Source of the DNA: Chitinophagaceae bacterium
GTDB lineage: Bacteria > Bacteroidota > Bacteroidia > Chitinophagales > Chitinophagaceae
NCBI GenBank assembly: GCA_017853575.1
Contig: JAFMJI010000006.1
Location: forward strand, 1-64,000
Direction of reading: 5' to 3'
DNA length: 64,000 nt
Shown here: positions 44,554 to 52,662 of the stretch, piece by piece
Layout: every line of letters begins with the position of its first letter
How positions within the stretch are numbered: position 1 is the stretch's first letter
Made by a program: the position numbers and the translations under genes
Notes under the pieces: model-generated
The model's input: the letters and a program-made list of their open reading frames with translations, nothing else
Database searches by the model: none
What the model was told of the DNA's origin: nothing

Positions 44554-46228
44554 TGGCAATTTGTTATCTGCGCTGAATGGAGAAATTGTTCAACAAGATG
44601 GATTGCAATTGCTTGGTTGTGTTGAATTATATCACCGGGATGAATTAAGCGATCAACTGGGCATCAGACATATTGATTTACACAATTATTCTGATGTTGT
44701 GTTGGTGCTATTCGCGTACAAAAAATGGGGTAAGAACTTTTTCAAATATTTGTACGGCGCTTGGTCATTTGTGCTCTGCGATGTCGACAATAAAGTACTT
44801 CTACTATCACGCGATCCTTCAGAGAACAGTAGTTTGTTTTATTTGTTCAAGGGGCATACATTGTTTTTTTCGAGTTTCACGACTTTCTTCAACGACAGCA
44901 CTTTGTTTGATCTTGAAATTGATCGAGATGAATTTATACGATTGAGTCTTAGGCTTGTTGGAAATTCAAGAGGTAAAACAATTATCAAGGAACTACACAA
45001 TCTTTGTCCTCAATCCTTTTTAATATGTGATGCTGAAATGCATATAGAAAGCGTTGAATTTCTACAGGAAGTAATTCCTGTTGTAAGATTTAAAAAGGAG
45101 AAAGATTATTTCCTGCAATTCAGGTCATTGATGGCTGAAGCAGTCATGTGTCGACTTCGTGGCGCAAATAGACCAGGTATATTCTTGAGTAGCGGATTGG
45201 ATTCTACAACAGTTTGTAGTTTCTTATTAAAATCATCTGATCCAGGTAAAATTATCCATACATATACAAGCGTTCCCAATTTTATTGATGAACATGATAA
45301 TCTGGATAGTGTATCCGAGCTGCCATTGGTTGAATATTTCTTAAAAAAGTTTTTAAATGTAAAATCTTCTTTTCTCCAATTCCCCAATGCTTTATTAGAT
45401 GCTCAATTCAAGAATGCTGACATTTTAAATCTTTTCAACCCAATTATTCATTCAAACAGCTTTTGGTTGAAAGGGATACTTGAACAAGCAAGATCTGATG
45501 GAGTTGATAGGATGTTCACGGGTCAGATGGGGAATTATTCAATTTCATTCAAAGGACAGCAATCTTCTTTGTCTTTATCCATTTCAAGATGGATGAATTA
45601 TATCTTTTCAATGTTGTTTGGAGATTATCATTTCAAAAAGCAGCAATGGAAATATTCTGTAATTCGAGATGATTTGATAAGCAGTTTGAGCAAATCGAAA
45701 TCTTTCAAAGCTGAATTTAAACTGGGGTATAATCATTCTTTGTGTACTTCAACATTCAGGAAAAAAGCATTTAAAAAAATTCATCGATTTGCATCTGTAC
45801 AATGGTCTCTGCTGGGGCATGAGTTCGGAATTAGGGTGGTAGATCCCACTTGCGATATTAGATTGATGAATTTCCTGGACTCGATTCCTTCAACCATCTT
45901 TAATCGAAAAGGGATATCTAAATATCTTTTGAAGCAAGCCATGTTAGGGATTCTTCCAAGCAGAATTTTATTCAATCGAATTCCTAAGCCACAGTCTGCA
46001 GATATTGGAAAACGCTTAGAAAGGGAGAATTTTCTATCTGATATTGTTGATAATCTGTTTGACAAGTATAAAAATTCCAATTTCTTTGATGTGAGAAAAT
46101 TGAAGGCTATACACGTGCAATTGATGGCAACTGGGAACAAACAACAGCAACATGTATTGAGCTTTCATTTATTGTACATGATTTCAATGATAAACTGTTA
46201 TGATCAATTACACGGAGCAAGGACCTGA
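44531..46228 (+). CDS. Lasso-peptide cyclase C (asparagine-synthetase-like)
   Basis: The 565-residue protein has an AsnB-like fold: a degraded N-terminal Ntn domain (MKFAGSFDGN) without the catalytic Cys2, so no glutaminase, then an ATP-pyrophosphatase PP-loop SSGLDS (220-225), and a C-terminal domain. This is the lasso C enzyme that adenylates the ring Asp/Glu and forms the macrolactam with the core N-terminus. It starts at a TTG overlapping B2 by 23 nt; an in-frame stop lies three codons upstream, so no ATG is available. Its end overlaps the precursor gene by 29 nt. Confidence 0.88.
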   Translation: MKFAGSFDGNLLSALNGEIVQQDGLQLLGCVELYHRDELSDQLGIRHIDLHNYSDVVLVLFAYKKWGKNFFKYLYGAWSFVLCDVDNKVLLLSRDPSENSSLFYLFKGHTLFFSSFTTFFNDSTLFDLEIDRDEFIRLSLRLVGNSRGKTIIKELHNLCPQSFLICDAEMHIESVEFLQEVIPVVRFKKEKDYFLQFRSLMAEAVMCRLRGANRPGIFLSSGLDSTTVCSFLLKSSDPGKIIHTYTSVPNFIDEHDNLDSVSELPLVEYFLKKFLNVKSSFLQFPNALLDAQFKNADILNLFNPIIHSNSFWLKGILEQARSDGVDRMFTGQMGNYSISFKGQQSSLSLSISRWMNYIFSMLFGDYHFKKQQWKYSVIRDDLISSLSKSKSFKAEFKLGYNHSLCTSTFRKKAFKKIHRFASVQWSLLGHEFGIRVVDPTCDIRLMNFLDSIPSTIFNRKGISKYLLKQAMLGILPSRILFNRIPKPQSADIGKRLERENFLSDIVDNLFDKYKNSNFFDVRKLKAIHVQLMATGNKQQQHVLSFHLLYMISMINCYDQLHGART

Positions 46229-46349
46229 TGACAAGTTAGCGTGGATAGAGCCTGAAATATTGGACTTAGATATCAGAGAAACGAGTAAAAACTTTATACA
46301 GTGTGATGGTATAGGGGTGCCAGGGGAGGATTATGCTTGTTTTTCCTGA
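46200..46349 (+). CDS. Candidate lasso-peptide precursor (A)
   Basis: A 49-codon ORF too short for usual gene lists. It starts with ATG inside the cyclase gene (29-nt overlap). The leader has the W-x-x-P-x-I-x-x-L-D-I-x-E-T pattern (W15, P18, L23-D24-I25, T28). Cleavage two residues before the core (T at -2) would start the core at K30 with D36 at position 7; starting at S29 gives an 8-residue ring and at T28 a 9-residue ring. Core cysteines are C35 and C47, and the last residue is S49. It carries no other acidic residue within 6-9 positions. Context (B1-B2-C directly upstream) is the strongest support. Confidence 0.8.
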   Translation: MINYTEQGPDDKLAWIEPEILDLDIRETSKNFIQCDGIGVPGEDYACFS

Positions 46350-46382
46350 TGCGTAAGGCCTAAAGTTTTATTTCATATTGAT

Positions 46383-46413
46383 TTTGGTGAAATCAAGTCT
46401 TTCTTTATCTTTG
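46383..46413 (+). promoter_or_regulatory. rpsU promoter
   Basis: TTTG (46383-46386), 19 nt, then TATCTTTG (46406-46413), an excellent match to the Bacteroidota promoter, 27 nt before the rpsU start. It separates housekeeping rpsU from the lasso cluster. Confidence 0.75.
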
Positions 46414-46439
46414 CAATCCTTAAAAACTGGAGAAACTAT

Positions 46440-46637
46440 ATGTTAATCATCGATTCAAAAGATTGCGAAAACATTGACAAGGCACTAAAGAAGTACAAGA
46501 AGAAGTACGAAAAAGCGAAAACTCTTTTGCAACTTCGTGAGCGTCAATCATTTACAAAACCTTCTGTGAAACGCAGGGGTGAGGTGCTTAAGGCAATCTA
46601 CAAGCAAAAGATCCAAAACGGAACAATCGAGGCATAA
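46440..46637 (+). CDS. rpsU: 30S ribosomal protein S21 (bS21)
   Basis: The 65-residue basic protein has the S21 pattern: N-terminal DKALKKYKKKYEKAKTLLQLRERQSFTKPSVKRR. It binds near the anti-Shine-Dalgarno end of 16S rRNA. In Bacteroidota bS21 helps occlude the anti-SD, which fits the weak SD sites seen in this window. Confidence 0.96.
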   Translation: MLIIDSKDCENIDKALKKYKKKYEKAKTLLQLRERQSFTKPSVKRRGEVLKAIYKQKIQNGTIEA

Positions 46638-46686
46638 GCCTTAAACCGATATTTAAACTTAAGTAGTCATAGAGTTCAGTAACTTT

Positions 46687-47604
46687 ATGACTACTTTTTT
46701 TATGCCCATTCTCTTACCGGAAGCCATTAGTTTATTTCAGGATTTCATCAAATTTGAGAGAAGGTACTCCACCCATACCATAAGGGCGTACAAAGATGAT
46801 TTAAAGCATTTCTCACAGTTTCTAAAGTCGCAGTTTGCAGTCGATCTTGTTGATCAGATAAATGCTTCAATGATAAGGACATGGATGGCAGCTTTTGCAG
46901 CACAGAAAGTATTGCCCAGAACGATCAACAGAAAAGTTTCAACCCTAAAGTCGTTTTTTAAATTTTGTCTGGTAAAACAATGGATGGAAGTGAGTCCGGC
47001 AAAAACCATCCAAGTATTGAAAACCAAAAAACGCCTACCAACATATGTTGAACAGGAGCAGATCGAAAATCTGTTGCGGAATGATTTTTTCCCAGATGAT
47101 TTTGATGGAAGAATGGAATATCTCGTAGTGGTTATTTTATATCAAACCGGGATGCGTGTGAGTGAGTTGGTAAATCTTAAAGACACGCAAATAGATTTGT
47201 CACGCGCGCAAATCAAAGTATTGGGCAAGGGTAACAAAGAGCGGGTGATCCCCATTGGAAATGAACTGATTTCAATAATTAAAAATTACATCGAAGAGAG
47301 GAATAAAATCAACATGGAAGACTTCTCAAAACAATTCTTGGCGAACAGCAGGCATAAACATCCAACTGCGCGTCAATTGTATTCCATCGTCAAAAAATAT
47401 CTTTCGTTGGTGACTACTGCCGATAAGAAGAGTCCACATGTATTGAGACACAGTTTTGCAACACATTTAACTTCCAATGGGGCAGAGTTGAATGCTGTCA
47501 AGGAGTTGCTGGGGCACAGCAGTTTGGCGGCAACCCAAGTGTATACACACAATAGCATTGACAGGCTACGAGACATTCATAAGAAATCGCATCCAAAGGG
47601 ATGA
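46687..47604 (+). CDS. xerC: Tyrosine recombinase XerC/XerD
   Basis: The 305-residue protein has the SAM-like N-terminal DNA-binding domain (12-~105) and a catalytic domain with R157 in TGMRVSEL, K181 in KGNKERVIPIG, H251 and R254 in HVLRHSFATHL, H277 in LGHSS and Y286 in YTH. This is the chromosome-dimer resolving Xer family; its place between rpsU and hpf is a normal Bacteroidota neighbourhood, so it is not evidence for a mobile element. XerC versus XerD is not settled by eye. Confidence 0.88.
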   Translation: MTTFFMPILLPEAISLFQDFIKFERRYSTHTIRAYKDDLKHFSQFLKSQFAVDLVDQINASMIRTWMAAFAAQKVLPRTINRKVSTLKSFFKFCLVKQWMEVSPAKTIQVLKTKKRLPTYVEQEQIENLLRNDFFPDDFDGRMEYLVVVILYQTGMRVSELVNLKDTQIDLSRAQIKVLGKGNKERVIPIGNELISIIKNYIEERNKINMEDFSKQFLANSRHKHPTARQLYSIVKKYLSLVTTADKKSPHVLRHSFATHLTSNGAELNAVKELLGHSSLAATQVYTHNSIDRLRDIHKKSHPKG

Positions 47605-47706
47605 TTTAGGTTTTATTTAAGAGGATTTTTTTTGTTGAACTTTCAATTTTTTATTAACTTAAGTGTTGACAAGCAGTCGCATCTTAAACATTAAAAAAGT
47701 TGGGTT

Positions 47707-48006
47707 ATGACAGTAAACATTCATTCATTACACTTTGATGCAGACAGTAAATTATTGGATCATGTGAACAAGAAGATTTCAAAATTATCTAGTCACCATG
47801 ACAAGATCATGACTGTTGATGTGTATTTGAAATTGGACAATGTGATGCACCAGATTAAAGACAAAATTGCTGAGATCAGGGTAAAAATTCCCAAGCGAGA
47901 ATTATTTGTAAAACAGACCACCAAATCATTTGAAGAGTCCTTCGATATGGCATTGGATTCTGTATTGGTTCAGATCAAAAGGGTCAAGGAAAAACAGTTT
48001 GCATAG
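47707..48006 (+). CDS. hpf: Ribosome hibernation-promoting factor (short HPF/YfiA)
   Basis: The 99-residue protein starts MTVNIHSLHFDADSKLLDHVNKKISKL and has the beta-alpha-beta-beta-beta-alpha HPF fold with basic KRVKEKQ at the end. It inactivates 70S/100S ribosomes in stationary phase. It lies after xerC and before the tRNA cluster. Confidence 0.93.
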   Translation: MTVNIHSLHFDADSKLLDHVNKKISKLSSHHDKIMTVDVYLKLDNVMHQIKDKIAEIRVKIPKRELFVKQTTKSFEESFDMALDSVLVQIKRVKEKQFA

Positions 48007-48045
48007 AGGTGGATAGAATTCTTTCTAAATTTCTACTTCAAAATT

Positions 48046-48074
48046 TTTGCATTTGACATTTTCCGTTACCTTTG
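48046..48074 (+). promoter_or_regulatory. Promoter of the tRNA-Thr/Tyr/Gly/Thr cluster
   Basis: TTTG (48046-48049) and TACCTTTG (48067-48074) are 17 nt apart, slightly tight, 83 nt before the first tRNA. This likely drives the four tRNAs. Confidence 0.65.
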
Positions 48075-48156
48075 CATTCCCCAAAAAATGGGGTAGATCT
48101 TTATTTCTAAACTTTTCCTGGTAAATAAGTCAAGATAAGTTTTTCCAACATCAAAA

Positions 48157-48232
48157 GCCAGAGTAGCTCAGCTGGTAGAGCAGCTGATTTGTAATCAGCT
48201 GGTCGGGGGTTCGAGTCCCTTCTCTGGCTCCA
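48157..48232 (+). tRNA. tRNA-Thr (anticodon TGT)
   Basis: Acceptor GCCAGAG/CTCTGGC, standard D arm, anticodon stem GCTGA/TCAGC with loop TTTGTAA (TGT), T loop TTCGAGT. The 3' CCA is encoded (48230-48232). Confidence 0.96.
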
Positions 48233-48269
48233 TTGATCATTGGATCTTATTTGTTGTGAAAAACATAGC

Positions 48270-48352
48270 GGGCAGGTTCCAGAGCGGCCAAATGGGGCGG
48301 ACTGTAAATCCGCTGTCTTTCGACTTCAGTGGTTCGAATCCACTCCTGCCCA
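48270..48352 (+). tRNA. tRNA-Tyr (anticodon GTA)
   Basis: Acceptor GGGCAGG/CCTGCCC; anticodon loop CTGTAAA gives GTA; the long variable arm makes it a class II tRNA of 83 nt. CCA is not encoded. Confidence 0.96.
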
Positions 48353-48393
48353 CACCCAATTTTTTGGGTTCGGCAACTATTTACCATTAAAAT

Positions 48394-48466
48394 GCGGGAG
48401 TAGCTCAGTTGGTAGAGCGATAGCCTTCCAAGCTATAGGTCGCGGGTTCGAGCCTCGTCTCCCGCT
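48394..48466 (+). tRNA. tRNA-Gly (anticodon TCC)
   Basis: Acceptor GCGGGAG/CTCCCGC; anticodon stem ATAGC/GCTAT with loop CTTCCAA (TCC). CCA is not encoded. Confidence 0.96.
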
Positions 48467-48494
48467 CACAACCGCCTGGCTGTGCGGTGTTTAT

Positions 48495-48569
<75 letters not shown>

Positions 48570-48612
48570 TTTACCCTGGAAAAAATACTTTTTTAAATCG
48601 TCTCAAAGTCAA

Positions 48613-48620
48613 TAACTTTG
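48613..48620 (+). promoter_or_regulatory. Candidate -7 element for tuf
   Basis: TAACTTTG matches TAnnTTTG, 43 nt before the tuf ATG; a T-rich stretch lies at the expected -33 position. tuf may also be read from the tRNA promoter. Confidence 0.55.
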
Positions 48621-48663
48621 CGGCCGTTTCAATAGTTAGTAAAAAACATAAAAACAGATAACA

Positions 48664-49851
48664 ATGTCTAAAGAGACCTTCAAGCGGGACAAACCCCACG
48701 TTAACATTGGTACAATCGGACACGTTGACCATGGTAAGACAACATTAACTGCTGCCATTACTGAGATTCTTTCTAAAAAAGGTCTCGCACAGGCAAAGAA
48801 GTACGACGAAATTGACGGTGCACCTGAAGAAAAAGAAAGAGGTATCACCATCAACACTGCACACGTTGAGTACGAAACTGCTTCTCGTCACTATGCTCAC
48901 GTTGACTGTCCAGGTCACGCTGACTACGTTAAAAATATGATTACTGGTGCTGCCCAGATGGACGGCGCTATTCTTGTGGTTGCCGCTACAGACGGTCCAA
49001 TGCCACAAACTAAAGAGCACATCCTTCTTGCTCGTCAGGTAGGTGTACCTCGTATCGTTGTGTTCATGAACAAGGTTGACCTTGTTGATGATCCTGAATT
49101 GCTTGACCTCGTTGAGATGGAAATCCGCGAAGAGTTGACCAAGAGAGGTTTTGATGGAGACAATACTCCGATCATCAAAGGTTCTGCAACTGGCGCATTG
49201 GCTGGTGAAGAAAAATGGGTTGCAACTGTAAATGAATTGATGGATGCAGTTGATAGCTATATTCCATTGCCTCCTCGTCCAGTTGATCTTGCCTTCTTGA
49301 TGTCAGTAGAAGACGTATTCACCATCACTGGTCGTGGTACAGTTGCTACAGGTCGTATCGAGCGTGGTAAAATCAAAGTTGGTGAAGGTGTTGAAATCGT
49401 GGGTATGCAGGAAGATAAGCTTGTATCTACAGTTACAGGTGTTGAAATGTTCCGCAAATTGTTGGATGAAGGTGAAGCTGGAGACAATGCAGGTCTACTT
49501 CTCCGCGGTATCGAGAAAAAAGATATCCGTCGTGGAATGGTAATCTGTAAGCCAGGTTCAATCACTCCTCACACTGAATTCAACGGTGAAGTATACGTAT
49601 TGAGCAAAGATGAAGGTGGACGTCATACTCCATTCTTTAACAAGTACCGTCCTCAGTTCTACTTCCGTACAACGGACGTAACAGGTGAAGTTGAACTTCC
49701 AGCTGGTACTGAAATGGTGATGCCTGGTGATAACATCAACTTGAAAGTGAAGTTGATCCAACCAATCGCCATGGAAAAAGGATTGAAATTCGCGATCCGC
49801 GAAGGTGGCCGTACAGTGGGAGCTGGACAGGTTACAGAGATCCTCAAGTAA
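48664..49851 (+). CDS. tuf: Elongation factor Tu
   Basis: The 395-residue GTPase has GHVDHGKT (19-26), the DCPGH G3 motif and NKVD, then domains II and III. It carries aminoacyl-tRNA to the ribosome. High conservation throughout. It is followed by a hairpin and tRNA-Trp. Confidence 0.99.
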   Translation: MSKETFKRDKPHVNIGTIGHVDHGKTTLTAAITEILSKKGLAQAKKYDEIDGAPEEKERGITINTAHVEYETASRHYAHVDCPGHADYVKNMITGAAQMDGAILVVAATDGPMPQTKEHILLARQVGVPRIVVFMNKVDLVDDPELLDLVEMEIREELTKRGFDGDNTPIIKGSATGALAGEEKWVATVNELMDAVDSYIPLPPRPVDLAFLMSVEDVFTITGRGTVATGRIERGKIKVGEGVEIVGMQEDKLVSTVTGVEMFRKLLDEGEAGDNAGLLLRGIEKKDIRRGMVICKPGSITPHTEFNGEVYVLSKDEGGRHTPFFNKYRPQFYFRTTDVTGEVELPAGTEMVMPGDNINLKVKLIQPIAMEKGLKFAIREGGRTVGAGQVTEILK

Positions 49852-49901
49852 GATTTGATCGGTTGACCTCGCCTGAGTTTAACCACAAAAGTTATAATAG
49901 C

Positions 49902-49936
49902 AGCAAAGTACCTGGAGATCCTCTGGGTACTTTGCT
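49902..49936 (+). terminator. Hairpin between tuf and tRNA-Trp (possible attenuator)
   Basis: An 11-bp perfect stem (AGCAAAGTACC / GGTACTTTGCT) with a 13-nt loop precedes tRNA-Trp by 8 nt. It lacks a strong T tract, so it may be a processing or attenuation site rather than a full terminator. Confidence 0.55.
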
Positions 49937-49944
49937 TCTTAAAG

Positions 49945-50015
49945 ACGGGCATAGTTCAATGGTAGAATAGAGGTCTCCAAAACCTTTGATCTGGGTTCGA
50001 ATCCTAGTGCCCGTG
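49945..50015 (+). tRNA. tRNA-Trp (anticodon CCA)
   Basis: Acceptor ACGGGCA/TGCCCGT, anticodon stem GAGGT/ACCTT with loop CTCCAAA (CCA). CCA tail not encoded. The tuf-trpT-secE order is widespread. Confidence 0.95.
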
Positions 50016-50068
50016 CAAAAGAAAACTTTGGGTAACTTTACTGCCCCTTGTTTTAAAACCCAAAACAG

Positions 50069-50263
50069 ATGAACAAAATACAATCATATCTCAGCGACTC
50101 TTACAAAGAGCTCATGGAGAAAGTGACCTGGCCAAACTGGCAACAACTTCAACAATCAACCATGATTGTTTTGGTTGCAACATTGGTAATTACTGCCATT
50201 GTTTGGGTACTGGACCTTGGAAGTAGCACTGCACTTAAATTCGTTTATTCATTGTTTAAGTAA
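50069..50263 (+). CDS. secE: Preprotein translocase subunit SecE
   Basis: This 64-residue protein has the short Bacteroidota SecE form: an amphipathic start (SYKELMEKVTWPNWQQLQQST, the conserved W-P motif) and one transmembrane helix (MIVLVATLVITAIVWVLDL). It stabilises SecY. Its stop overlaps the nusG start (TAATG). Confidence 0.94.
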   Translation: MNKIQSYLSDSYKELMEKVTWPNWQQLQQSTMIVLVATLVITAIVWVLDLGSSTALKFVYSLFK

Positions 50264-50829
50264 TGGAAGAAATAACAACACAACAAGAAACCAAGTGGTA
50301 TGTGCTCCGCGTGATCTCTGGAAAAGAGAAAAAGGTAAAGGAGTATTTGGATAAGGATATCCTCCGCAATGGTTGGGACAAAGTCATCAAGCAGGTATTC
50401 CTGCCTGTTGAAAAGGTTTACAAAGTGCAGAATGGAAAAAAAGTAATGCGCGAACGTAACTTTTACCCTGGTTATGTGATGATTGAATGTGTAGGGGGTA
50501 AGCTCCATGATGATATCATCAGTGCCATCAAGAATACCACCAATGTTATCCATTTCCTTGGAAAGGAAAATCCGATTGCATTGAGAAAGGCTGAAGTCAA
50601 CAAAATGCTCGGTAAGATCGATGAAATGAGCGATGCAGGTGGAATGACCATGAGTGAACCATTCATCATTGGTGAAACCATCAAAATTGTAGACGGTCCA
50701 TTCAATGATTTTAATGGTGTAATTGAAGAAGTAAACGACGAGAAAAAGAAATTGAAAGTAACAGTGAAAATCTTTGGAAGATCAACTCCTGTTGAACTCA
50801 ATTACATGCAGGTGGAAAAAATATCTTAA
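50263..50829 (+). CDS. nusG: Transcription termination/antitermination factor NusG
   Basis: The 188-residue protein has the NGN domain (KWYVLRVISGKEKKVKEYL, FYPGYVMIE) and the C-terminal KOW domain (IVDGPFNDFNGVIEEVNDEKKKLKV). Standard length and position. A terminator follows, so rplK starts from its own promoter. Confidence 0.97.
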   Translation: MEEITTQQETKWYVLRVISGKEKKVKEYLDKDILRNGWDKVIKQVFLPVEKVYKVQNGKKVMRERNFYPGYVMIECVGGKLHDDIISAIKNTTNVIHFLGKENPIALRKAEVNKMLGKIDEMSDAGGMTMSEPFIIGETIKIVDGPFNDFNGVIEEVNDEKKKLKVTVKIFGRSTPVELNYMQVEKIS

Positions 50830-50846
50830 GCAAGAAATTTGAAAAT

Positions 50847-50877
50847 AAAAAAAGGGAAGCATTGCTTCCCTTTTTTT
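50847..50877 (+). terminator. Bidirectional terminator between nusG and H1-like gene
   Basis: AAAAAAAGGGAAGC and GCTTCCCTTTTTTT flank an ATT loop, giving A and T runs on both sides, suited to both converging genes. Confidence 0.92.
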
Positions 50878-50895
50878 ATTGCAGTGCATGATTGA

Positions 50896-51189
50896 TTAAA
50901 ACAATGAACCTTGTCCACCTTCATTATTGGTGGTAGGAGCTGGAGTTTCTACTGCAACTGGCGCTGGATTCAATACTGGCGCAGCTGTTGGCTTACTAAC
51001 TTTTTTTACTGATTTTTTCTTGGCTGCTTTTTTGGGTGCAGCTTTTTTAACTGCTTTTTTTGCAACTTTTTTAGGAGCAGATTTTTTTGCTGCTTTTTTT
51101 GGCGCAGATTTTTTTACTGCTTTCTTTGCAGTTTTTTTCACTGCTTTTTTTGGAGCAGCTTTTTTCTTGGATTTTTTTGAAGATGCCAT
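50896..51189 (-). CDS. Histone H1-like Lys/Ala/Pro-rich protein with C-terminal clamp-like motif
   Basis: The 97-residue protein is 70% Lys/Ala/Pro repeats (KKA, PKKA, VKK units, residues 4-70) like eukaryotic H1 tails and bacterial Hc1/AlgP-type proteins, expected to be disordered and to bind DNA. A Pro/Ala-rich acidic spacer (~71-90) leads to the final residues GGQGSLF, where Q-x-S-L-F fits the beta-sliding-clamp-binding consensus. It lies on the opposite strand between nusG and rplK. Confidence 0.85.
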   Translation of the reverse strand: MASSKKSKKKAAPKKAVKKTAKKAVKKSAPKKAAKKSAPKKVAKKAVKKAAPKKAAKKKSVKKVSKPTAAPVLNPAPVAVETPAPTTNNEGGQGSLF

Positions 51190-51346
51190 CTTGTTTGAAT
51201 TTTTTGGTGAGTTTGTATGGTATTTACAAATTACATCTTTATGTATTCCCTTTCACATTCGATATCAGTATTTTATCTAGATTTATTCCACCGTATTTTT
51301 TGCTCATGGCAGCCCTGAAAAGCAGGAGGGAGGCTTTTAAAAAATG

Positions 51347-51378
51347 CTTGGCCAATTAAAGAATCTCACCTACCTTTG
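51347..51378 (+). promoter_or_regulatory. rplK promoter
   Basis: TTG (51348-51350) and TACCTTTG (51371-51378) are 20 nt apart, a strong Bacteroidota promoter, 84 nt before rplK. Expected to drive rplK-rplA-rplJ-rplL. Confidence 0.75.
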
Positions 51379-51462
51379 CCGCCCCAATCGAAAGTTCTTT
51401 TTTTGAAAGGATTTGGGAGTCCTGTCAATTGACCGGACGCTATCACCAAAAAAAACAAACAT

Positions 51463-51906
51463 ATGGCTAAGGAAATTTCTGGCTATGTAAAGTTGCAGGT
51501 AAAAGGCGGACAAGCCAATCCTGCACCTCCTGTTGGTCCCGCACTCGGTTCCAAAGGTGTAAACATCATGGAGTTCTGTAAGCAGTTCAATGCCAGGACG
51601 CAAGACAAAATGGGTAAAGTATTACCTGTTGTCATTACAGTTTACTCAGACAAATCATTTGACTTTGTTATCAAGACACCACCTGCAGCAGTTCAATTGC
51701 TGGAGGCCAGCAAACTTCAAAGTGGTTCCAAAGAACCTAACCGCTCTAAAGTGGGTAAGGTTACCTGGTCACAGGTTGAGGCGATTGCAAAAGACAAGAT
51801 GCCCGATTTGAATTGCTTTACGGTTGACAGCGCTATGCGCATGGTTGCCGGTACTGCAAGAAGCATGGGTATTACAGTTGAAGGTAAAGCCCCTTGGGAA
51901 AATTAA
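51463..51906 (+). CDS. rplK: 50S ribosomal protein L11 (uL11)
   Basis: The 147-residue protein begins with the L11 N-terminal domain ([21 protein letters not shown]) and has the C-terminal rRNA-binding domain. It forms the GTPase-associated centre with L10. rplA follows after 27 nt. Confidence 0.98.
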   Translation: MAKEISGYVKLQVKGGQANPAPPVGPALGSKGVNIMEFCKQFNARTQDKMGKVLPVVITVYSDKSFDFVIKTPPAAVQLLEASKLQSGSKEPNRSKVGKVTWSQVEAIAKDKMPDLNCFTVDSAMRMVAGTARSMGITVEGKAPWEN

Positions 51907-51933
51907 TTGATCACAGCTTAAATCTGAATCAAG

Positions 51934-52626
51934 ATGGGAATCACTAAAAAAAGAAAAGCCGTTGCTGGCAAAGTGGATGATAAAAAAGTTTATTCACTTG
52001 CTGAAGCATCAGGACTCGTAAAACAAGTAAACACAACAAAATTCGATAGTTCGGTTGACCTTCATATTCGTTTGGGTGTTGATCCTAAGAAAGCTGATCA
52101 AGCAATTAGGGGTACAGTTACACTTCCTCACGGAACCGGTAAAACCAAAAAAGTATTGGTGCTTTGCACACCCGACAAAGAAGCAGAAGCTACTGCAGCT
52201 GGTGCTGATTTTGTTGGTTTGGATGAGTTCATCACCAAAATTGAAGGTGGCTGGACAGACATCGATGTAATCGTAGCAACTCCATCTGTGATGCCAAAAA
52301 TTGGTAAACTCGGTAAGGTGCTCGGTCCACGTAACCTCATGCCCAACCCCAAAACAGGTACTGTAACAAACGACGTATCTGCAGCGGTGAAGGATGTAAA
52401 AGCAGGAAAGGTTGCCTTCAAGGTAGACAAAGCTGGAATTGTACACGCTTCCATCGGTCGCGTTAGTTTCACTCCAGAAAAAATTGCTGAAAACAGCATG
52501 GAATTGCTGAATGCGATCATTAAAGCAAAACCATCTTCAGCAAAAGGCACATACCTGAAAAGTGTATTCATGGCAAGTTCCATGAGTCCATCTATCGCAG
52601 TTGACACAAAAGTGCTTGTACATTAA
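51934..52626 (+). CDS. rplA: 50S ribosomal protein L1 (uL1)
   Basis: The 230-residue protein has the L1 core, including [39 protein letters not shown] and the C-terminal [21 protein letters not shown]. Standard length. Confidence 0.98.
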   Translation: MGITKKRKAVAGKVDDKKVYSLAEASGLVKQVNTTKFDSSVDLHIRLGVDPKKADQAIRGTVTLPHGTGKTKKVLVLCTPDKEAEATAAGADFVGLDEFITKIEGGWTDIDVIVATPSVMPKIGKLGKVLGPRNLMPNPKTGTVTNDVSAAVKDVKAGKVAFKVDKAGIVHASIGRVSFTPEKIAENSMELLNAIIKAKPSSAKGTYLKSVFMASSMSPSIAVDTKVLVH

Positions 52627-52662
52627 TTCAAGCAAACATTGTAAATAATTAAAAAGCTTAAC

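Noticed and set aside
44531-46228. Asparagine synthetase B
   Set aside because: The N-terminal catalytic cysteine is missing and the gene sits with B1, B2 and a precursor; lasso cyclase fits better.
46687-47604. Integrase marking a genomic island
   Set aside because: XerC-like housekeeping recombinase in a conserved rpsU-xerC-hpf-tRNA-tuf neighbourhood; no att-like repeats flank the lasso genes.
50927-51280. A 117-residue Phe/Ala-rich ORF opposite the H1-like gene
   Set aside because: Antisense shadow of the Lys/Ala repeats; no start signal or plausible protein.
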